Below are positions 50,701 through 62,872 of a DNA stretch of 64,000 nt, in pieces. The notes under the pieces were generated by a model that made no database searches, was not told where the DNA came from, and worked only from the letters and a program-made list of their open reading frames with translations. The translations under genes and the position numbers were made by a program. The stretch spans positions 5,208,001-5,272,000 of the forward strand of contig NC_059479.1 of assembly GCF_018139145.2 (NCBI RefSeq), written 5' to 3'. This DNA comes from Gymnogyps californianus (Eukaryota > Chordata > Aves > Accipitriformes > Cathartidae). Within the stretch, counting starts at the first letter, position 1. Every line of letters begins with the position of its first letter.

Positions 50701-53675
50701 TTATGTAAAACAGTAAATGGTTTCCTATTTTCATTTTATTACTAAGAGCTTCCTAAAAGCATTATGGGAGAACAGTAACAAAAATACTGCTCCTTTTAAC
50801 GTGGAGTTGGCTCTTCCATCATTTTGGAGATTACTACACTGGCATACCAACCGAACAGAAAATTGTCAGATTACTACGCAGATAAAACTACAGGAAATAA
50901 AATGAGGAAAAGCTAAGAAGTGTGCACTACACAACAAGATTCTGCAAAGTATCTAAAAGGTAGTTACTTGAGACAGGTATGTAACACAGCTTGTAGAAAA
51001 TACATAAAAATGGGTAGAAACAGAGCAAGTTAGGTATGAACTGACACCTAGCTTTGGATACCTAGGTGTCCACATACGGGAGAAACAAGCAACTTCTCCA
51101 GTAAAGACTTACTTGATTTGTCCATTGTTTTCTAATGTCAACTTTATAGTTACACTTTGGCTCCAGCTACACTGTGCTCCTTATCAGATCTGAGAATGGA
51201 GTTCCTGCACTTTTCAATTCTCAGGATTATCAACAATATGTTCACTTCTCAGTGCTGCTCTGATCCACAACAACTTATTATGAGCCCTGATGACTGTTTG
51301 TTTACCCTGGTATTGCTGGAGCATGGCAGCACTAGTCTTGCCGTGCTTCTCTTGCTCATCACAGATAGAAAATTCACAGCACAGACTGTCTACTGGGTTC
51401 TCCTGACCCAACAATTTTTGTTCAACATCTACATTGTAGCACTACCTTGTGCCAGCAGAACACTGTAATGGAGCTGCACTGGAAAACTAATTGGTCTATG
51501 TCTTAAAATATATAGCAAGGCATTCAGTGGTCTTGGAATCTAAATCACATTATACAGAGAACACTGCACTCTAATTCTTAATCCAAAATGAAAGAGACTT
51601 GTTCCATATTGTAAGAGCACTGGTGTTTTTTAAAGGGGGAAGATATGATTAATAGAGCTATTGTGCTTTTCCCTGATACCATAAGTAAAATATACATCAG
51701 TATACTCACTTCAACTAAAACAAAAAACCAACAGCAACAAGCACCACGAGTTTAGTGTGTTCAGCCTGGCATGCAGGTTTCTTAGATCTCTGCCTGCACA
51801 GACAGAAGGTCCCTGCCCTCCAGGGCAGCAGGGCATGAACCCTCCGGAGCAGGAATCTCAAACAGCTGTGACATGTCAGGCTGGGGTTGGTCCTGGACTC
51901 CATTGAACATGTACGTGGTGCTCTTGCTTCAGCTTATCAAATCTTACCATTACACTTGAAGAGGAACTAACAGCATGGAAGTAAAATTGAAGGGGGGGAG
52001 GGTGCAGGGAAGATGCAAACATTTCCATGAGATAAAGTGTTTTATCAATGTTACGAGAAGCCAATATTAAAGACAGAACAATAGGTAGAGACACTACAAA
52101 TCACAGTTTAGTTACATTTGTATAAAGACATTCAGGTATGGTACAAAAACCATTATTTTAAACACAACAAAGTAATTCTTGCAGGAGGAAATCTATTGGT
52201 AGAGGATGCCAGCTGAGACTGATACGTACCTGCTGCTGTGCAAATGCGCTTTTGGGATTCCAGATAAATAGATGGTAGGCAGATGACAAGGATGCCCAGA
52301 ATACTATAGGCCAGCAACATGCAAAACGGACAAGGGTTTGTAGCCATCTCCTATTGTCTTTCTTCCTGCTGTTCTTGTACTCAAGTCTCATAACGAAAGT
52401 TTTTTGTCTCGCTAACATGGAGAGTGCTTCAATGGTAAAGGCAATAGCTTTCTTCCTTTGTGGATGTAAATTGGCAGACACCTGTATTTGGCAAACAAGC
52501 CATGCGAGGCTCTTAAACACCCTGCCAATGGCCAACTTACAGCACTGATCACTCCTAGGTGGTAGTCAAAAGTTACTGCCAGATGCAATCAGACTTAGTA
52601 ATCAATATTAGAGATGAGAAGCAAACAGATTTGTATTTCTTTTACTAGTTTTGTTTCCTAGATTAAGGCTTACATAAAAGATCTTCCTTTGAATCCTGCA
52701 TTAAGCAGCTAATTGTACCAATAATGAGAGGGCTTACACAGTCAATTAGTTAGAAGGAACCAGAATTCAAGAATATAATCACTTTTTATCCCCCTCAAAA
52801 AGAAGTATCAGATACTGTCAAATGGTACAAAATGGATTCCTGAGTTCCAAAAATAACAGAGAAGTTACAAATATAAATACTCGAGCCCAGGGTAGATTTT
52901 CTACTGATTTTTATTAAAACAAGGAGTGTGTACACATGATACTCCAGAAAAGCAAAACATGCATTACACAAGTTTGGAATTCACAGCTCAATGCTTTGCT
53001 ATGACTCACAAAATGACCAGGCAGTTACCACATCTGATGAAGGGAATACTGGGTAGGCCTTACATAGAGATTGCTGCAATTAATCAGTAAAAATGTCTGA
53101 TAGAGTCTTACACAACAGTAGGGATTTTTATTTGAACATTAAAAAAAAACCCAAAACTATGAGTTTCCCTTTAAACTTAAAAACAAAACTCAAATGTTAT
53201 CAATGTTTTTACCACCAACCATGATAGCATATGCAGTCCCTACCCTCTGGGCCATTCTTTCCTTATCTTCTCATTGTAGTTGATAACAAACACAGTGTAT
53301 AATTGGACTCTGATTTTGTGTAAACTCGTTAAGATGTAGCCAGCAGGTGAGTCAGTAACAGTGCTTTTAACTCCTTGCACTGTTCTAAACCATGAAAAGC
53401 TTCTTCTCAACTATCAATGAAAAAAATAGGTCATAGTGGGGGAAAATACGCAAAACCCTTAAAGTACTGAAAAGGAACACCAATAACCAACCAGAATTTA
53501 AGGATGACCAAGAAAATAATTCAAGTGTCATGAAGAACAATTCCTCCTATACGTTAATCACTTGCAGGAGGATTACAGGCAGACAAGGATTTCTTCTCTA
53601 TGCAACAAGTGCAGATTAAGATGTTGCACCTATTTTTTGCATATGGTATCCTATCTAGAAAATGAAACAGTTTGT

Positions 53676-53688
53676 AAAAAAAAAAAAA
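53676..53688. repeat. A13 homopolymer
   Basis: An uninterrupted A run followed by CCCAACCAAAC. Confidence 0.8.
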
Positions 53689-54515
53689 CCCAACCAAACA
53701 CATCCTGGGTGATTTAAAAGTCCCATTTCCTCCACACACACTCAGTTGACAAATGTGACAGATACGTAACGAAAACTTTAATATAAAAAACTCAGGCAGG
53801 GTGGTGTGCACTTTTGGAAAGTTACAAGCAGTAGAACAGATCTACCTGAAGCCCTTCAAAATACCATGAGAACACACGACAAAAATATAAAGAACTTTAG
53901 AATGAGAGTTTCAGAGCTAGGAAGGAGAAAACAGAAGGAATTAAGTTTGAAAAACTGTGATCAAAATTCCCAAAATGCTTTCAGAAAATTACTGCAGGGA
54001 AGCACATGTATAGTTCATCATTTATGTATACCGCTAGAAGAATGTATAAATAGATATACTGAAGAATACTGTCAATACTGAAGAAAGAGGAGAGGTATGC
54101 AGAAAGTCATGTGTGTTTATTGGTGCAGTGCATGCTTAGAAAAGAAAGAAACTAAGCTCCCTCTCTGGATATGGCATGGAAAAAATCTTTAAAAAAACCA
54201 CCCCAACATGAAAAGACTTTGTACTGACATAGGCACTATGCAACTATACTGTGAACATCACTTCTCAGGAGACAACAAAAAGGTTTATACGACGAGTCCG
54301 CCCAGAAATCAAAAACACAGGAGCAGTGACTGAACTCCGGACAGATTCCGAGGGACTGAGTCCTCCCACATTAGTCTGATGAGTGCCAACTGAAAACGGT
54401 TTACTGAGGAAAAAAATGTTTTCAGCAGTCTAAGGGTACAGTAGGATGACATTTCCCCCAGTTTCCTCAGTATATCTTACTTATTCTGTAAAGCAGAGTT
54501 ATGCCTACAGCTTAC

Positions 54516-54600
54516 CTGGCGCAGCTGCTATGTTCTTGAGAGAGGGTAGGGAAAGATCCATTAAGCATGAAAGTTGTGGTATAGGTGCAGATTGACAGAC
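54516..54600 (-). CDS. Candidate 85-nt internal exon, unidentified gene
   Basis: On the minus strand a pyrimidine-rich tract ending in a good 3' splice site (CAAGGTCCCTATCCTTAG) precedes an 85-nt segment. The segment ends in a strong 5' splice site, GCGCCAG then GTAAGC. Entered in phase 0 it reads VCQSAPIPQLSCLMDLSLPS then LKNIAAAP and exits in phase 1. That exit is compatible with the candidate exon at 33904-34041, a joint that would give a Val codon. A second frame is also open, which weakens the coding argument. I recognise no family. The implied intron of about 20 kb is long but possible. Confidence 0.25.
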
Positions 54601-54664
54601 CTAAGGATAGGGACCTTGAAGGCACAAGGAGTAAACCAGAAGCCTTACTCACAGTGAGGAAATG

Positions 54665-54668
<4 letters not shown>

Positions 54669-54704
<36 letters not shown>
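54669..54704. repeat. A36 homopolymer
   Basis: An uninterrupted run of 36 A, the longest homopolymer in the window. No gene-like or LINE-like body is recognised before it, and CR1 elements do not leave poly-A. A simple expansion is therefore likelier than a retrocopy tail. Confidence 0.9.
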
Positions 54705-54709
<5 letters not shown>

Positions 54710-55589
54710 GAAACTATGTCCAGTTTATTTCATCAGAAGAAACCAATGAAAGTTCCTGAGCTAAAAAGCAAGACCAGAAGACAAGGCTGCTAGAATCTGC
54801 AAGAACCCAGGCTGATTGCTTTCCAAATTCCATTTCTCTCACATATCAGTTTTCCCTAGAACATCCCTAAAATATCTAAGTTCTTGCTATTTAGGCAGTT
54901 TCTGTTATTGGAAAAATTATGAAAGAAAACGATGCTTAAGACACTGGAAGACTTTGATATCACCTGGCAAACTAATATCCATCAAATAAAGGTTACAGGT
55001 TCCAACCTTAGTCTGGCAAGGTCCTGTTACACTTTAAATGTGCTCTAATAAGCTTTCACACTTTGAGAGTCAGTTCAAAATGTGAATTTGCACTGGTTTT
55101 CTAAGCATATTTAGAATTGGCTATAAAGTACATTCTTGTCAGACAGCTATGCTTTGATTCCCAGCAATGTAAAGATTCTGATGTCCTCAAAATATCAAGG
55201 CAGTTTTCAAAATAACAGCTACTGGAATTTGGCCAGTAAAAGGTCTTGCTAACGGGCTTTACCTCCTTCCATTCGGGTCTAGCTGTAAACCATGCAAAGA
55301 CACAAATATGCAAGAGTCAACTGAAAATTTTCCTACTTTCACTATTATATTTACTGTAAAGTGAGTTTTTACACACTTCTTTTCTGACTAGCAAGTATCT
55401 GTGCTACTTGTCCACCGCTAGCTGCTGTCATCTGGTAGCTACATGAACTACATCATAGATTTTTATTCTTAAAATGGCAGCTAACCTACAAGCTTTCTTG
55501 TAGATTGATGCTGCAAGAATTAAGAGTTGATTCACAGTTGTTTTGCCCTTCTACAATCTCTTGTCAATTTTGCTGGAGGGCAGGTCAAG

Positions 55590-55685
55590 TTTTTTTTGTG
55601 GGTTTTTTTTTTTGTGTGGGGGTTTTTTTTGTGTGTTTTGCTTTGTTGGATTTTGTGGTTTTGGTGGGGGTTTTTTTTGGGGGGT
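55590..55685 (+). repeat. G/T-only low-complexity tract
   Basis: Nearly 100 bp of T-runs and G-runs on the plus strand with only one C and one A. It includes two runs of 5 G and one of 6 G. The strand asymmetry is extreme. Loops are too long for a canonical quadruplex, but a long-loop one is conceivable. Confidence 0.85.
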
Positions 55686-58203
55686 AAGAGAATTTGAACG
55701 ATTTGTTCTTATTTTGAAATGTGATTCAGCAGCATTGTGTGAAGCTTTTCAACAAGTGAGTTCGAATTCTTCCATCCGTTTTTAGCAAAATAAAGAGGCT
55801 GCGTGGGAAGGCATGTGGAAAGTGTGGGAGTTCAGAGAACGTTCATTATGTAACTCAGCAGGGAACAGAAATTCAGGAAGCTGGGGAGAAGACAGCAGAG
55901 TGAGCAGTCAAGTCAGCAGTATGTAAGAGTAAGCTACTGCATCTTCAGAGGCTTTAAGTTATGTGTCCTCCCTCTCCTTCTTAACAAAGCTGTCACTTCC
56001 TCAGATTCAAAGCCAAAAGGGACCCTTAAAAATCCTTAAGCCACCACTGAAAAGGTCATACTGGCCAGACACGAGAAGTATAAAATCATCTTGAATATCT
56101 TGCATTAATCTTTGAAAGTACTGTATGCTTCTCCAGGCTGTCTGCTCATCTTGAGCTCTTTTTAGCTGGATATGCATTTGCTGTTAATGCCAGGAAATCC
56201 AAAAACCTGGAGACTGATACTAGTTTCATAATCAGAACTGTCTTAATTATAGCAAAGTACAGTAAAGCTGGAATGTGTAAGGAATCCTCATCAACTCAGA
56301 AGCTGTGCCAAGTGAAAACTGAAACATTACCTAACTTCACATACAGTGGAAGGAAGTTCGTTTCTACAGGAACATTTACAGTGAACCCAGCAATATTCCT
56401 GGGTTAACAGACTGAAAAGCATTAGCTATTAATCTGGATGAATCCAGTATCTTATGGCTGCTCAGCTATCAAGTATTCTACACTTGTGCACATCAAAGAC
56501 TATTGTGATAAAAAGAATGAACCAAATGAAACATAATTTTCTCTTGAACCACAATGTGCAGTGAAAACACAGTGCATTTTACAGCTGGAGTAATATACTT
56601 TCTCAAAATTAAATATTCTTGATTGCCTACAGAAGAAATTAACTTCCAGAAAAACTGGCAGAATAGGTCACAGAAAAAGAATAGAATTTTCTCAGTAATT
56701 ATGGCTTGTAATCCTGGAGGTCTTCCACCCCCTAAAATATTTCAGTTATCACAGGCATGTTTGCATGTCACTTCTGTGACTTGATCGGGGGGTGCAACCC
56801 ACAAAAATCATTTTTTCTCCATATTGAAAATAAAAACACATTTACAAAGAAGCAGGCTGAAATGTAAAAATCATTGTCTGTTTTCTGGAGCATCTGGTCC
56901 TAGAAATGCCCTTGACAAAATTTTATTCCTTGCTACTGTTTAGCTCACACCTAAGAAATCCCCACAAAAATAGTACAAAGCTATCTCTAGCCATCTTTAT
57001 AAGTAACTGTTTTCTGCTAACTTCAGCACATTCCTGCAGAAAAGCACCAGCATCTTTTGCATACACAGAAAATTCCTGAAGCCATGTTCTTTCTGTATTT
57101 GGGCTGTTCGAATTGGACAGGCAAAATTAGATGCATCTCTTCAGGTACCGCTAGTATGATATCATCAAAATCGCACAAAGGGGAAATTTAAAGATTGGCA
57201 GCACAGGCTCAAGTGTGACATTTCACATTCAGTGGGAACACAAGAAGTTTGTGGTTGGATTTTTCCTTCTTAGGATATTTTCTATTTTAGATAAAATAGT
57301 GGAACCATCCTGTCTATGCATTTAGACTTAAACAGCAAAAATGGACTTTCAGTGAATAACTACCATTTCTTGGGAGTATTTATCCCAACGTCTTTCTCTT
57401 TTTTTTTTCTGTTTGTACTTCTTCACTTCTTGGATTATTTTGACCTGCTGTCTGTTCATTCATATTCCAGCCCTCAAGTGCACTCCCACATACCCCTTCC
57501 CCTCAGTTCTTCCTTATGTCTTTCTGTGAGTTCTCCTCCCTCTTAAACACTTATACACATTTTCTTACTTATCTTTCCCCCCTCACCACACACATTAGGC
57601 TGCACACAACAAAAAGGGAGCTGCCTTTCTCTGCATTTTTCAAAAGAAGATGCTGCATCATTCATGGTTTTCTGACAGCTTCCAAAGAGTCACAAAACAC
57701 ATTACAGGAATCATCATCATTTAGTATTTCAGCCACTGAGTTTCACAGTCACTACTGTTCTTACAGCTCCTAACAGATGTACATTAGCACTAGGATTGTT
57801 TATTTGCCCTCTGGCAAATTGTAAAGACTCAGCTGTAGCAGACCATGATTGATTTTGGTGTGATGCAGTGCTCTATGGTTGAAGACACTGAAGTGTCAGC
57901 TAAGTTCTTCCCAACAGGGCTTCTGCCTTCTGTAGATCTTTATATAGAAACCATTCCATTAGCAGTGCAAATGCAATCTCAATGGACAATGATTATACCA
58001 AAGACCACCACTGTACAAGAAAACAGTGATCCAACACATAACTGCTAAGTAAATTGCACACAATTATTTCATTAACTGTAGAAAAAGTTACTGGTGAAAA
58101 CTTTTGTTCATATTCTGCTAGCTCTAAAGAAAAGTTTTACTTAGGTCTGTAAACTACATTGTATAACAGTATTTCAGTGTTTTCTAGAGAACTCACAATT
58201 TCC

Positions 58204-58239
58204 AAAACAAACAAGCAAGCAAACAAACAAACAAAAAAA
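58204..58239. repeat. (AAAC)n/(AAGC)n microsatellite
   Basis: AAAC-type tetranucleotides with two AAGC variants, followed by A7. Confidence 0.8.
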
Positions 58240-61119
58240 GCAACCCAACACACCCCAAAATCTGTACAACCAGTGCTAATAGCATGAAAAAGGAAAATCC
58301 TCCAATAACCACGTATCTGGCATTTTCCTTTCTCCGCCTCCCAGCACCACAAAGCCAGAACTTAAAGGCATTCCTTTTTGGTTGACAGTAAATTGCATCC
58401 AATAACCGATTTTCTATTTGAGTTGCAAACATTGTATAAAAATCATAACATTTAACAGCAAACTTATTCTGGCTCATTTTGCCAAAACAAACAACAGTTA
58501 TGAGAAGCAAAATACTCCGTTCAAAATGGAACAATTCACTTTCAGCACTTATAAGCAGAGAAAATGTGGAAGTAAATGTGAATGCTGGAAAAGAGAACGG
58601 GTGGAATAGCTCTGTTTCCTTCCAGGAGACCAAACCCCAGAGTTAGAACACTCTTAGCAACTGTGAGCTAAATCAGGCTTTTCTTCCTTTGCTTACTTAA
58701 TTGCAAAGCTTTCAATCAACATTTCTCACACAGGCAATCAGGCTCTGAAATATGCTGAACTGACCTCATAATGTCAGGCTCTAGGGTGTGCTGATGGGAG
58801 ACTCCTGTCTGCAACAGCAAACCATTGCTCCACTTTGTATTAAAATGGGTACATATTCACGGAATAAAAAAACAGGTATGATTTTCTGATGATTTGGACA
58901 CTCATCTGGGAAGCAGTGGATTGTGATTGTCAATAAGTGTTTGTTTATGCCAAGCTGAAAAGAATTAACAGGAAAGAACAAGAGAGTGAACACCATCTAG
59001 CATGGAGGTCACACAACTGTCATGAACAGAAGAGATTAACAGCTCAAAATTGTTCGGGCAGGAAAAGAAATGAAGGATGGTTTTCATGTTTTAAAGGATT
59101 GCCCTAACCCATGGGTGATAAGAGAAATAATCCCCACAGTCCAACACCAGTGATTCTAGTCGTTTCCCTAGAGAACAGCTGAATTCGCATATTGCTTATA
59201 GAGAAAAACAATGGGAAGGCAGGAACAGAGTCCCACATGCTGTGATTCAGAGTACCTCCATTAGAATATTCCTGCTTTTGCAGGTCTATTGACTTCCCAG
59301 ATACAGCTAAATAATTCAGAGGCATTTATCAAAAAGGTATGGAGCAGCTCAACTTTTCTGCCAGTTATTTCAAAATTAGTAGAAGCTGCTGTTCTTGAAG
59401 TAGTAACTACATCTTTTGTTTTAATTTTCAGGTGAGGGTCACAACTTGCAAGTCTTCATTCATCATTAAGGAAGCCAAGGTTTTCTGAGTAATTAAAAAT
59501 CTTTTCAGAAGAAATCAGTCAGAATATAATACAGTAATGTATAGGGCATACAGCAGGAGAGTGCTCTCACTTGTACTCTAAATGTATGAAAGACTAAAAA
59601 TTATCAACACATAAATGTCCATATGAATCCAATGACTCAAGAATATTTTGTGGAGATAAACTCTTCAGGCATGTAGTTGATGTAAACAAATTAGTACTTT
59701 ATTTGTATTTATAGAGTTTATGTCTATCTATTCTTAAATGCTGAGCAAGTAAGTTTTTCCACTTTTTATATACAAATACATAGAGGAGTTGCACAGTTTG
59801 ACTATGTGCATATATAAAGTATACATGACTACACATACATGATGCACTGTGCTGCTACATGACTTTCTATATTCACCTTCTCAGAGCGGGCTCATCTTTA
59901 AAGTGCTGGAAATGGAAATGAGCATGCAAGTGTTACCAGTTCAACTTGTGTTTAAGAGAAGTATATGCCATCTGTAACACCTTACTCAGAAAAGGAATTC
60001 GCCTCTTTTTCCTCCAGCCTAGGATCTGACCTGCAAATCTAGTAAACGGCAAAGGAGTAACTTTTCCTAGAGCTAGAACAAAGTGGACTCCTGCTAGAAC
60101 CACATAGTTTAGTTCGAGAATAAAGCCTACATTTAACATCCATGTCATTATGGGAAACAGAAATCTGTACACAAACAAAAAATAGAAAGGTACACGTGTC
60201 TAAGATGAAGGCAAAAAACTTGTATTGACAGAGACATCATGTACATAATTTCTTCTGACATCAACAGAGTTAAATGTCTAAATGCTAGAGTACTATTAAC
60301 CGTAAAAGTGAAACTCAGCTCTCAAATACAAGGAAGACTATAATGGTCTTAAGCAAGTACATGCACAGAGTACGTCATAGTGCACAATTTGTTGGTTTTG
60401 GTTGTTTGGATAAAATTCCATTCTTCAGAAGAAAAAACACATTTCTGCTGCACCTCAGTATCAAACTGCTCTTCAGTTAACTGAATCTTCACTTTCCCAA
60501 AAGAGCAATACAGATAATTGCCTTCTGCTGTTATTAATTTATAAGGATTTGTTCTCAAATATTTTGGTTTGTAGATACATTTTGTGGCTTGCCACTGAAC
60601 TGCTACAATCTAAGTGAAATTCCAAAATCAGCTGGTCTAGTCAAATGTTGGGCAGAAATGGATTCCCAGCAAAATAATGACTGCTTCTACTTCTGCCTGC
60701 AACTATTTACACTTCATGGTATTTTTCTCAAAATACATTCTAGAGTGCTTGATCATTCTTATTCAATTGCATTCAGAGATATTCTACTGCTAAGTTCAAT
60801 AAAGAAGTGTTTGCCCAGTGAAGGGCTGTGCTCTTGAGCTGCTTGTACTGATGCACATAAAAACATTTCCACTGAAGTAGGATTAGACTTAACCAGAAAC
60901 AGGGCTCAGCCCACAAAACAACTCGAGCATGGACAGCTTACTTGTGGATGAACTACCAAAACAATGTATTTGGTGAAAGCAAAAAGTATTTTTATTTTTC
61001 TGGATTTTCTTTCCTATTTCTAGACACCACCATCCCCCTCCCCACCTTCCCCTTCTGCCTTCTACAGTATTTTCCATCTAGAGATCTGGAAATTGTTTAC
61101 CAGGAATGTATACTTTTAC

Positions 61120-61161
61120 CCTTTTTTTTTTTTGTACATGTGTGTGCATGCATGTTTGTGT
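61120..61161. repeat. T-run plus alternating purine-pyrimidine tract
   Basis: A run of about 15 T is followed by TGTACATGTGTGTGCATGCA and similar steps. Alternating TG/CA sequence of this length can adopt Z-DNA. Whether it does so here is unknown. Confidence 0.65.
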
Positions 61162-62821
61162 TTTAAGAAAAAGCCTACACATGTGCACAGCAAGGCACAG
61201 AAAACTGACACAAATAGCTTAAGGTCATGCAACAGAGGAGTATCAGAGGCAAGAAACTAACCCAGGTTGTCTGACTCATCTTTGCATGTATGAGAATAGC
61301 ACTCCCACAAAATTTGATACAGTAGTGTCCCAGCACCTGGAATCATTACTGTAATTCAGAAAAGCTGCTTTATTCTTATTTTATAGGCAAAGAACTGCAG
61401 CATTCAAAAAATACCAGAACTTAGAACCACAGTGGTACATAGGCATCAGAAACGATCATTAAGAATAGTTTCTAGGGAGTCTTGAAACCATTAATAGGGT
61501 AATTCACAACACCCAATTTTAAGTCAACTAGGTATGGTGCACGAAGATGAATTTCATCACTAAGTATCTGAAGTAGCTATGTTTATCCTTTTGCGCACAC
61601 TCAGAAGCAACCGGTTCTTGTCAGTGTTTGTAACACTTAACATGTATCCCCTGCTGCGATCAATAAACAAGGTAATCCTCCTTCTTGATCTGTGAAACAT
61701 ACACCTATCATAACAGGCTCAGCAGATAACATAGCAGTGACTGCTCCTACAGAAAATGAGAGGTTATCCTTTTCTAGGTAACTTAGCCAAAATAAAGACT
61801 CAGATTAAACCTTCAGATTAAGACAATTCATACTCATACTTCTGATCCACCTAAAAAAAAAGTTCTAATCACAACATGATCGTGATCAAAAGCTGATCAA
61901 GTGACTGAGCAGCACACAATTCCTGATGACAGCCACAAGGCACACAGTTCCTGCTTTCCATATTTTGTATAAATAAAAAAACAACATAATGCTTGCATCC
62001 CTATATGTAAGAAAACTATCCTGCAGTCTTAAAGAAAAATGCCCATTACACAAAGTGGAAATACACTGCAATTCAACAAGAATTCATCTGCTGCTGCAGA
62101 TTTCATCCAGCCTATTTGACATAACGTAGGCAGTAGTAAAGTTCTGAAATCATAGCTTTCCTTTAACTACCAGTGAAAAAAAAAAATTACAGAATAAATA
62201 TTACAGGATTTGCTCATCTATTTTTTAAAGCTAAATACTGTACTAATTTCAGTGACACTTATTCATAGTATAATTCATTTTTCATATTAAGCATAAATTT
62301 AACAGAAGCTCTGCCAGCCAGGAAAGCAACTTTGCGTAGTCCTTCATAAGACAATGAATCATTGTACCAGAACAGCACAACGTCTGTTCTTGAGCATTTA
62401 ATAAATATATTCAATTTGTGAACTGCTGAAAATAGCAGTTTGAATCTACTAGCTGCTTGGTATGTACTTATAAACTTCATTATCATCATCAGACACCAGA
62501 CTTGCAGTGACAGAATGAAACCTGTCAAGAATTGTTAAAACTCTCAAACCTCTGTTAATCTTAAAACCTAAGACAAGTACAATCCTCGTTTTCTTAGGAA
62601 TCAGCCACAAAAGCATCTTTAATGAGTGATGTAACTGCTTAACAGTAAGCAGCAGTTTATTAGTTTCATAGAACAGTTGTGCTGAGAACAGCAGCCTCCC
62701 ACAAAAGGCACAATAGCTTTCCTGTTACCTTCTTGTTCCTCTGGTGATAAAGCTGGAAAATAATGAATTTGGGCCATTCACATATGACCCAGAACTAGCA
62801 GAAACATGATTGCTTAGTGGC

Positions 62822-62824
<3 letters not shown>

Positions 62825-62855
<31 letters not shown>

Positions 62856-62872
62856 AGAGAGAGAGAGAGAGA
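62825..62872. repeat. A28-(GA)10 compound microsatellite
   Basis: 28 A pass directly into ten perfect GA units. It is likely length-variable between individuals. Confidence 0.9.

Larger units (their letters stand above)
39991..54515. other. Unassigned AT-rich stretch
   Basis: About 14.5 kb with no supported gene. Open frames of up to about 125 codons (for example the minus-strand frame at 52158-52535) show no domain, signal or conserved motif I know and fit chance. Simple-sequence tracts and a 51-bp tandem duplication are listed separately. Confidence 0.55.

Noticed and set aside
51157..51468. 103-codon plus-strand frame rich in Leu
   Set aside because: No start context, splice sites or known motif, and open in the opposite direction as well.
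52158..52535. 125-codon minus-strand frame, with a splice-like CAG/GTACGT at about 52229
   Set aside because: No family motif, no clear upstream acceptor, and an overlapping second open frame. Fits chance.
54240..54704. A36 run as the poly-A tail of a retrocopy
   Set aside because: No gene-like body or target duplication is visible upstream, and the CR1 machinery typical of birds does not make poly-A retrocopies.
55755..55775. GAGTTCGAATTC as a tRNA B box
   Set aside because: No matching A box, no cloverleaf and no terminator. It is an isolated match.
58193..58633. 146-codon minus-strand open frame with hydrophobic C-terminal part
   Set aside because: No recognisable domain. Its end runs through an (AAAC)n repeat read as TTTG codons. 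A single frame of this size is near what chance gives over 64 kb of AT-rich DNA on both strands.
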